From the NCBI GenBank assembly GCA_002424525.1, contig DIKJ01000170.1, positions 15,331-55,923 of the forward strand: 40,593 bases of DNA, given 5' to 3'. The position numbers and the translations under genes were made by a program. The notes beneath the pieces are model-generated. The model did not search any database and was not told the origin of the DNA. It saw only the letters and a program-made list of their open reading frames with translations. This document shows positions 31,792 through 38,214 of the stretch, in pieces. The stretch comes from Bacteroidales bacterium UBA5621 (lineage in GTDB: Bacteria > Bacteroidota > Bacteroidia > Bacteroidales > VadinHA17). The number at the start of each line of letters is the position of its first letter. Position 1 is the stretch's first letter.

Positions 31792-33573
31792 ATGATAAAT
31801 CTGACAATAAATGACCAGAAAACTTCTGTTCCGGCCGGATCCACTGTTCTAGATGCCGCAAAGAAATTGAACATCAATATTCCTACCTTATGCAATCACC
31901 CCGACCTGTGTATCGCCGGCAACTGCCGCGTGTGCCTGGTTGAGCAGAAAGGTGCCAGAACGCTTATCGCTGCATGTGCCATGCCTGTTGCCGAAGGAAT
32001 GGACATCCACACAAATACGCTTAAGGTGAGGAATGCAAGGAAGCATGTAGTGGAACTCCTTCTTTCTGAGCACAGATCCGATTGCACCAAATGCTATAAA
32101 AACCAGAAGTGCGAATTGCAGTCACTCGCAAACGAATTCGCATTCGGCGACACGATATTTCTTGACCTGGTGGAAGATCACCCTTATGAGATCGACAGGT
32201 CATCCCCCTCCTTTATGAAGGATGACAGTAAATGTATCAGGTGTCAGCGCTGTGTCCGGACCTGCTCCGAATTACAATATATTTCAGCCATCGCTGTTGC
32301 AAACAAGGGAGCCCATCAGAAAATCTCGTCGTTCCACGACAGGCCGATGAGCCACGTCGTCTGCACTAACTGCGGACAGTGTGTTAACAGATGCCCGACG
32401 GGTGCTCTTGTGGAAAAAACATACATCGATCAGGTATGGGATGCTATCTACGACCCTGAAAAACATGTAGTTGTCCAGACAGCTCCGGCTGTGAGAGTTG
32501 CTCTTGGCGAAGATCTGGGCTATGATCCGGGAGAAAGAGTGACCGGAAAAATGGTTACTGCCCTCAGACAACTAGGCTTTAACTCGGTGCTCGATACCGA
32601 CTTCAGCGCCGACCTTACTATTATGGAAGAAGGGACGGAGCTTCTCACTCGGCTTAAAAAAGCCCTGGTTGACGGAGATAAGAAAATATCTTTTCCGATG
32701 TTTACATCGTGCTCTCCCGGCTGGATAAAATTCATTGAACATAAATATCCGGAATTCCTTCCTAACCTCTCGACCTGCAAATCCCCCCAGCAGATGTTCG
32801 GGGCACTTGCAAAAACATATTATGCGCAGAAAAGGAAAATCGACCCTTCAAAAATTGTGTCAGTTTCCGTAATGCCCTGCACTGCTAAAAAATACGAGGC
32901 CGACAGACCGGAGATGAGGGACAGCGGTTATAAGGATATCGATTACGTTCTTACAACCCGCGAACTCGCAGTTATGATCAAACAGGCAGGGATTAACTTC
33001 AGAAACCTTGAACCGTCTCATTATGATTCAATTATGGGTGATTCTACCGGTGCTGCAGTCATTTTTGGCGCAACGGGAGGTGTAATGGAAGCTGCACTCC
33101 GTACAGCCTACGAAATTGTGACCGGACGTGAAGTTCCGTTCAACAACCTGAATATCACTCCGGTTCGCGGTATGGAAGGTGTAAAGGAAGTCACAATAAA
33201 GATCGAAGGTTGCACCGATGACTGGAAATTCCTGGAGGGTGCAGAGCTTAAAACCGCCATCGCACACGGATTGACCAACGCAAATAAGATCATGCGCCTG
33301 GTACGCCAGGGTAAATCTCCTTATCATTTTGTGGAGATAATGGCATGCCCCGGAGGTTGTATCGGGGGCGGAGGCCAGCCAATACCTACGAGCATGGAAA
33401 TACGGAAAAACCGCATGAAAGCGATTTATTCGGAAGATGAACATATGATACTTCGCAAATCGCACGAGAATCCCGACGTTATTGCGATCTATAAGGATTT
33501 CCTGGGCAAACCCAACAGCCATAAGGCTCACGAACTTCTCCATACACATTACGTGGAGCGCGAACAATATTAG
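31792..33573 (+). CDS. hydA: [FeFe] hydrogenase catalytic subunit HydA
   Basis: A 593-residue cytosolic hydrogenase. Cofactor sites in order are: 2Fe-2S (C34, C45, C48, C62); His-ligated 4Fe-4S (H94, C98, C101, C107); two 4Fe-4S (C148, C151, C154, C158 and C191, C194, C197, C201); and the H-cluster loops L1 TSCSPGW (305-311), L2 MPCTAKKYE (C363) and L3 MACPGGCIGGGGQP (C519, C523). L1 has serine (S308) where the textbook motif TSCCPGW has its second cysteine. The C-terminus (HELLHTHYVERE) is normal and there is no extra 2Fe-2S tail. No HydE, HydF or HydG maturases are in the window. Confidence 0.96.
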   Translation: MINLTINDQKTSVPAGSTVLDAAKKLNINIPTLCNHPDLCIAGNCRVCLVEQKGARTLIAACAMPVAEGMDIHTNTLKVRNARKHVVELLLSEHRSDCTKCYKNQKCELQSLANEFAFGDTIFLDLVEDHPYEIDRSSPSFMKDDSKCIRCQRCVRTCSELQYISAIAVANKGAHQKISSFHDRPMSHVVCTNCGQCVNRCPTGALVEKTYIDQVWDAIYDPEKHVVVQTAPAVRVALGEDLGYDPGERVTGKMVTALRQLGFNSVLDTDFSADLTIMEEGTELLTRLKKALVDGDKKISFPMFTSCSPGWIKFIEHKYPEFLPNLSTCKSPQQMFGALAKTYYAQKRKIDPSKIVSVSVMPCTAKKYEADRPEMRDSGYKDIDYVLTTRELAVMIKQAGINFRNLEPSHYDSIMGDSTGAAVIFGATGGVMEAALRTAYEIVTGREVPFNNLNITPVRGMEGVKEVTIKIEGCTDDWKFLEGAELKTAIAHGLTNANKIMRLVRQGKSPYHFVEIMACPGGCIGGGGQPIPTSMEIRKNRMKAIYSEDEHMILRKSHENPDVIAIYKDFLGKPNSHKAHELLHTHYVEREQY

Positions 33574-33592
33574 AATTATTTTGATTATTTTG

Positions 33593-33621
33593 AAGGCCGG
33601 TATATTTTATGCCGGCCTTTT
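33593..33621 (+). terminator. Rho-independent-type terminator after hydA
   Basis: A perfect 8-bp stem AAGGCCGG/CCGGCCTT (33593-33600 and 33612-33619) with an 11-base AT-rich loop runs into TTTT. It ends 12 bases before the next gene, so the hydCBA operon probably stops here. Confidence 0.82.
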
Positions 33622-33633
33622 AATTTCACATCC

Positions 33634-34581
33634 ATGGAAAGCATAAGAATTTCAACGGCACAATTTGAAAACAGAAGCGGTGATAAAGTTTATAATCTTT
33701 CCGTTATTGAGAGACTGGCTGAAAAGGCAGCAGGTGCAGGTTCACACATCGTAACCTTTCATGAGTGCTCCCTTACAGGGTACACTTTTGCCAGAAGCCT
33801 GACAAAGAAACAGATGCTGAAACTGGCAGAATTTATTCCCGGTGGTGAGAGCACAGCTAAACTTGTTGAGATAGCTGCAAAGCATAATATTGCAATAATT
33901 GCGGGACTTTTCGAAAAAGATGAAGATGACCGGATATATAAGGCTTCAGTTTGTGTGGATAAAAACGGACTGGTGGCAAGGCACAGAAAATTACACCCCT
34001 TCATAAATGCTCATGTTACACCCGGCAATGAATATACCATTTTTGATCTGCTCGGCTGGAAATGCGGCATGCTGATCTGCTACGACAACAATATCATAGA
34101 AAATGTAAGGGCAACTGTTCTTCTGGGCGCTCGCATAATCTTTATGCCGCATGTTACAATGGGAACCCCTTCTCCTCGTCCGGGTGCAGGTTTCTTCAAC
34201 ATGGAGCTCTGGAAAAACAGGGAAAGGGACCCCGGTAGTATGAGGCTTGAATTTGACGGTCCGAAAGGTCGTGAGTGGATCATGAAATGGCTTCCGTCAA
34301 GAGCCTTCGATAACGGTGTATATGTGGTTTTTTCCAACCCGGTAGGCATGGATGGAGACCAGTTGAAGAACGGATGTGCAATGATCCTGGACCCCTTTGG
34401 TGATATCATTGCTGAATGCAGAAGCCTTGGTAATGAGATATCTTCTGCAGAAGTGACACCTGAAAAACTTCTTCTTGCCGGCGGATACAGGTATTCCCGC
34501 GCACGACGGCCGGAACTTTACAGGGATATTGTTGGCAAAGAGCATAAAGCAGTGCAAAAAGTTGCCTGGCTGGACGACTAG
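33634..34581 (+). CDS. Carbon-nitrogen hydrolase (nitrilase superfamily)
   Basis: A 315-residue amidase with the catalytic triad E44 (TFHECSLTGY), K119 (HRKLHPF) and C149 (MLICYDNN). It should hydrolyse a small amide or carbamoyl compound in the cytoplasm. Relatives include N-carbamoylputrescine amidase and omega-amidase, but the substrate cannot be named. It begins 12 bases after the hydA terminator and faces the flavodoxin-like gene tail to tail with 6 bases between them. Confidence 0.88.
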   Translation: MESIRISTAQFENRSGDKVYNLSVIERLAEKAAGAGSHIVTFHECSLTGYTFARSLTKKQMLKLAEFIPGGESTAKLVEIAAKHNIAIIAGLFEKDEDDRIYKASVCVDKNGLVARHRKLHPFINAHVTPGNEYTIFDLLGWKCGMLICYDNNIIENVRATVLLGARIIFMPHVTMGTPSPRPGAGFFNMELWKNRERDPGSMRLEFDGPKGREWIMKWLPSRAFDNGVYVVFSNPVGMDGDQLKNGCAMILDPFGDIIAECRSLGNEISSAEVTPEKLLLAGGYRYSRARRPELYRDIVGKEHKAVQKVAWLDD

Positions 34582-34587
34582 AACAGG

Positions 34588-35163
34588 TCACGCCTCGACC
34601 TTACCCAAAAGCCACGCCATATTTTCTCCAAGCACTCTCATTGTCTTCATGCCCTCCTCATCCTTAGTAACATCGCCTTTGCCCATGCCAAAACCGACAT
34701 TCCAGTAGGAAGAGCCCGGAATGATCATCTCGTTGATAAGGAAAAAATGATTAATACTGTCGAACGCATGGATAGCGCCTGCACGTCTTACTGCCACCAC
34801 AGCCGCTCCGATCTTCCTCCTCAGCGGACTGCCGGCGCCGCGTAGTGCATATCCGGCTACGTCAATCAAAGCTTTTGCTTCTGTAGAGATATCAGAAAAA
34901 TATGTGGGGGAGCCTATAATGATGGCATCCGCCTTTACCATTTTTCTTATGCACTGATTTATCAGCTTGTTTTCCTGGTGGCACTTCCCGTCAGCAGCCT
35001 TCCTGCACTTCATGCAGGCAATGCAACCACTGACTTTTTTGCCTCCCACCTGGATAAGCTCCGTTTTTATTTCGTTCTTTTCCAGGGTTTTGAATACTTC
35101 CCTGATAAGTAGTTCAGTGTTTCCTCCCTTCCTTGGACTGCAGTTGAAGCCTATTACTTTCAT
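34588..35163 (-). CDS. Flavodoxin-fold NAD(P)H-dependent FMN reductase with a Cys cluster (iron-sulfur flavoprotein-like)
   Basis: A 191-residue flavodoxin-like oxidoreductase. The N-terminal FNCSPRKGGNTELLI binds FMN phosphate and SPTYFSDIS is the second flavin loop. Cysteines C47, C50, C53 and C60 (CIACMKC then GKC) match the compact motif of iron-sulfur flavoproteins that may hold a 4Fe-4S cluster. The open frame extends to 35238, but the ATG at 35163 gives the standard MKVIGFNCSPR start. It is a single gene, with unknown electron partners. Confidence 0.86.
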   Translation of the reverse strand: MKVIGFNCSPRKGGNTELLIREVFKTLEKNEIKTELIQVGGKKVSGCIACMKCRKAADGKCHQENKLINQCIRKMVKADAIIIGSPTYFSDISTEAKALIDVAGYALRGAGSPLRRKIGAAVVAVRRAGAIHAFDSINHFFLINEMIIPGSSYWNVGFGMGKGDVTKDEEGMKTMRVLGENMAWLLGKVEA

Positions 35164-35214
35164 GATTGGTTTTTTTGCTAAGATAACAAAATACGAGGGA
35201 AAGAGGAAACAAGT

Positions 35215-35236
35215 AGCCGTGGCGATGCAGCTCCGC
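35215..35236. repeat. Dispersed intergenic 22-base repeat, copy A
   Basis: In the 206-base gap 35164-35369, a 22-base element starting AGCCGTGGCGATG and ending CTCCGC recurs with three mismatches at 38125-38146. It is followed by CCTTTTAC/CTTTTAAG/CCTTTTAC words resembling the short-word arrays elsewhere in the window. Nothing else recognisable is in this gap apart from presumed promoter sequence. Confidence 0.55.
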
Positions 35237-35369
35237 AAAGCCTTTTACCTTTTAAGCCTTTTACTTTAGGCACTTCCGCATTAGGATATTGAAATGTGTT
35301 TTGGAGAGCTTCAAACTGAAAGCAAAATAAGTAACTTTATAAAACCAAATTTCACAACTTAAGAGCATT

Positions 35370-35696
35370 ATGGAAAAAATAAGCCAGGCCACACTTGACA
35401 TAATTGTAAATCAGACAGTTTCCAGGAACATTATAACAGGTTGTGTTTTTCATTTAGCATCTGGTGAAAATTCAGTCACCCTGACCTCAGCCGCAGGAAA
35501 TATTGCACCCGGTAGCCGATACTCCATTGCCAGTATAAATAAATTCCTTATTTCGGCTATTACACATAGATTTGTTCATGAGAAAAAGCTAAATCTTTCT
35601 GATAAAATTTCGGCATATCTTTCCGGCGAAATAATGGGAAGCGGGTGGTTGAGAGCTTCCGTGATTTGGTATTTATTTGGAGAGAGTATACAATAG
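35370..35696 (+). pseudogene. N-terminal remnant of a beta-lactamase-family serine hydrolase
   Basis: A 108-residue frame whose first about 90 residues look like the start of a class C beta-lactamase/penicillin-binding-protein-like esterase. YSIASINKFL carries the SxxK motif (S55, K58), followed by VHEKKLNLSDKISAYL. Normal family members exceed 300 residues and have a YxN and an HxG motif; both are absent. The last about 20 residues (LRASVIWYLFGESIQ) do not fit the family, so the gene appears cut by a deletion or rearrangement ending just before cbpA. Confidence 0.68.
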
Positions 35697-35724
35697 TTTT
35701 TGTTATTTAATATTTGAAAGACAA

Positions 35725-36612
35725 ATGACTTTCATCGATTATTACAAGATATTGGGAATTGACAAGAAGGCCACCATAAGTGACATTAAAAAGGCCTACA
35801 GGAAGCTTGCCAGAAAATACCATCCCGATTTGAATCCCAACGATGCAGATGCGAAAAAGAATTTCCAGCAAATCAATGAAGCGAATGAAGTATTGAGCGA
35901 CCCCGAAAAACGAAAGAAATACGATAAATACGGGAAAGACTGGGAACATGCTGAACAGTTTGAAAATGCAAAACAGCATCAGGAACAATCATCAGATTTT
36001 GGTGGCTATAAGTATTCCCGTGCACAATCCGGTACGGATTTTTCCGATTTCTTCGAATCTATGTTTGGGGGCTCTGCAAATGCCGGCAGAAGCAGACAGG
36101 TAAAATTCAGGGGTGAGGATTATAATGCACAATTACAACTCAATCTCACAGATGCATATCGAACCCATACACAAACCCTGACTGTAAATGGTAGAAATAT
36201 ACGGATTACTATACCTGCCGGGATAGAAAACGGGCAAACCATTAAAATTGCCGGGCATGGAGGTCCGGGAATAAATGGCGGGCCGAATGGTGATTTATAT
36301 TTAACATTTTCAATTGCAGATCACCCGGGATTTAAAAGACTGGGCAATGATTTATATACACAGGCAGATTTAGAATTATATACAGCAGTGTTGGGAGGCG
36401 AAATCACCTTAAAAACCCTCAACGGGAAAGTGAGACTGAAAGTGAAGCCCGAAACACAAAATGGCGGCAGAGTAAAGCTTAAAGGTAAAGGATTTCCTGT
36501 CTATAAAAAAGATGGGCAGTTCGGGGACTTATACATAACCTACACGGTTAAGATTCCAACCAGTTTAACCGAGAAGCAAAAAGAGTTATTTATTGAATTA
36601 TCAAAATTGTAA
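35725..36612 (+). CDS. cbpA: DnaJ-class co-chaperone CbpA (type II J-protein)
   Basis: A 295-residue J-protein that stimulates DnaK ATPase. The J domain (1-68) has HPD at 33-35. It is followed by a Phe/Gly-containing linker (DFSDFFESMFGG) and two C-terminal substrate-binding domains, with no zinc finger, so it is CbpA-like rather than DnaJ. The frame extends to 35677 inside the preceding remnant, but the ATG at 35725 (MTFIDYYKILG) is the natural start. Base composition looks more AT-rich than the hydrogenase region, consistent with a separate origin. It is paired with cbpM 17 bases downstream. Confidence 0.92.
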   Translation: MTFIDYYKILGIDKKATISDIKKAYRKLARKYHPDLNPNDADAKKNFQQINEANEVLSDPEKRKKYDKYGKDWEHAEQFENAKQHQEQSSDFGGYKYSRAQSGTDFSDFFESMFGGSANAGRSRQVKFRGEDYNAQLQLNLTDAYRTHTQTLTVNGRNIRITIPAGIENGQTIKIAGHGGPGINGGPNGDLYLTFSIADHPGFKRLGNDLYTQADLELYTAVLGGEITLKTLNGKVRLKVKPETQNGGRVKLKGKGFPVYKKDGQFGDLYITYTVKIPTSLTEKQKELFIELSKL

Positions 36613-36629
36613 ATTCTAATATGTAAACA

Positions 36630-36923
36630 ATGCAAACAGGAAATTTAATAGCGGTGAATGAGTTCTGTAAAAGCTACAAGATCGAAATTTCATTTATCAG
36701 CACATTACAAAAAGCCGGGTTAATAGAGTTTACCACTATTGAAGAAACAATTTTTGTTGATGCCGGCCAGCTTCCGCAATTGGAGAAGATTGTTCGTTTC
36801 TATTACGATATGGATATTAACCTGGAAGGGATTGAGACAATTACTTATTTATTGCAACGAATAATAAACCTGCAGAATGAGGTTGAGACATTGAAAAACA
36901 AGCTTCGCTTTTATGAAGGATAA
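36630..36923 (+). CDS. cbpM: Chaperone modulator CbpM-like protein
   Basis: A 97-residue MerR-like helical protein expected to bind the J domain of CbpA and restrain it. The N-terminal part (NEFCKSYKIEISFISTLQKAG) resembles a small HTH fold, and the C-terminal region (about 60-95, LLQRIINLQNEVETLKNKL) is a coiled coil. Identification rests on size, fold pattern and position directly after cbpA. Confidence 0.84.
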   Translation: MQTGNLIAVNEFCKSYKIEISFISTLQKAGLIEFTTIEETIFVDAGQLPQLEKIVRFYYDMDINLEGIETITYLLQRIINLQNEVETLKNKLRFYEG

Positions 36924-37033
36924 TACTTTGATGAATACGACCCGGATACTTGAATACAATAACATGCTGCTGATACTATGATATTTGTCGTAGTGGAAGA
37001 ATTAAATCCCGAATCACGGACCGGCAACAGAGG

Positions 37034-38098
37034 TTGAGAAAAATCATTCATATCGACATGGATGCTTTTTTTGCATCCGTTGAGCAGCTCGATAACCCGG
37101 AGCTCAGGGGTAAGCCAGTGGCTGTTGGCGGGAGCGGGGAGAGGCATGTTGTGGCTGCAGCCAGCTATGAAGCCAGGAAATACGGAGTTCGCTCAGCCAT
37201 GCCCTCAGTGACAGCAAAAAAACTGTGCCCCGGCCTGATCTTTGTCAGGCACAGATTTGAGAGATATCATGAGATATCGGATAAGATCTTTGAGATCTTT
37301 AAGGAATACACCGATATCGTCGAACCCCTCTCAATTGACGAAGCATTTCTTGATGTAACTTCTGATAAGAAAAGCATTGGATCAGCGACTTTGATCGCAA
37401 AAGAGATCAGGAATGAGATCAGAAAAAGAACCGGGCTTACAGCTTCTGCCGGGATTTCTGTTAATAAATTTCTGGCGAAAATAGCATCAGATATAAAGAA
37501 GCCAGATGGGTTGTTTCTGATTCCTCCTGAAGAAGCTGAGAAATTCATTGAGGAACTTCCTGTCGAAAAGTTTTATGGTATAGGCAGGGTTACTGCTGAA
37601 AAAATGCATAAGATAGGTATCCACAAAGGTGCTGATTTGAAATCTTTGGACCTTGCTGCCCTCATAAGAAACTTCGGCAAAACAGGCAAGTTCTATTATG
37701 ACATTGTGAGGGGGATAGATGACCGTCCGGTCGAGACTGAGTCGGAACGCAAATCAATAGGTACTGAGATCACTTACGAAAAGGATCTTGTCACAAATTT
37801 TGAGATCATAGCCGAGCTTTACAAGGTGGAAAAGGAATTGATGAAACGCCTTGAACATGAAGGAACAACAGGTCGTACTATCACTGTTAAAATCAAGTTT
37901 TCAGATTTCAGGCAGATCACCCGTAGCAGGACTTTTCCGAAATACATCCGTGATTTTGAGTGCCTCCACCATGGAGTCACAGAGCTGCGTAAATCCCTTG
38001 ACCTTGAGGGTGAGAGGATCAGATTGCTGGGAGTCTCGGTCTCAAATCTTGAATCGGAGAATGACGAGGAGAGGCAATTACGCCTGTTCGAGGAGTAA
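37034..38098 (+). CDS. dinB: DNA polymerase IV (Y-family, DinB)
   Basis: A 354-residue translesion polymerase. Catalytic acids are D8 (HIDMDAFFASVE) and D102/E103 (SIDEAFLDV), and SAGISVNKFLAKIASD belongs to the palm/thumb region. The C-terminus carries QLRLF, a sliding-clamp-binding pentapeptide, seven residues from the end. The start is a TTG at 37034; no in-frame ATG or GTG lies between it and the upstream stop at 36971. The upstream 110 bases hold no other gene I can support. Confidence 0.94.
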   Translation: MRKIIHIDMDAFFASVEQLDNPELRGKPVAVGGSGERHVVAAASYEARKYGVRSAMPSVTAKKLCPGLIFVRHRFERYHEISDKIFEIFKEYTDIVEPLSIDEAFLDVTSDKKSIGSATLIAKEIRNEIRKRTGLTASAGISVNKFLAKIASDIKKPDGLFLIPPEEAEKFIEELPVEKFYGIGRVTAEKMHKIGIHKGADLKSLDLAALIRNFGKTGKFYYDIVRGIDDRPVETESERKSIGTEITYEKDLVTNFEIIAELYKVEKELMKRLEHEGTTGRTITVKIKFSDFRQITRSRTFPKYIRDFECLHHGVTELRKSLDLEGERIRLLGVSVSNLESENDEERQLRLFEE

Positions 38099-38124
38099 CA
38101 GGGTGGAAGGAGGGGGAGACAAGG

Positions 38125-38172
38125 AGCCGTGGCGACGAAGTTCCGCGCTTTGCCCGCCGGAGCTGGCGGCAG
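38125..38172. repeat. Dispersed intergenic repeat copy B plus GC-rich hairpin
   Basis: In the GC-rich gap after dinB, 38125-38146 repeats the 22-base element of 35215-35236 with three differences. It is followed by an inverted repeat around GGAGCT (TGCCCGCC facing GGCGGCA, one bulge). The gap is strikingly G-rich compared with flanking genes. It may act as a terminator for dinB and the convergent SNF2 gene, but no U-tract is present. Confidence 0.5.
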
Positions 38173-38214
38173 GTAAGCGGAGGCGGGAATCGGAAAGGGG
38201 AGATAAAGAAATAA

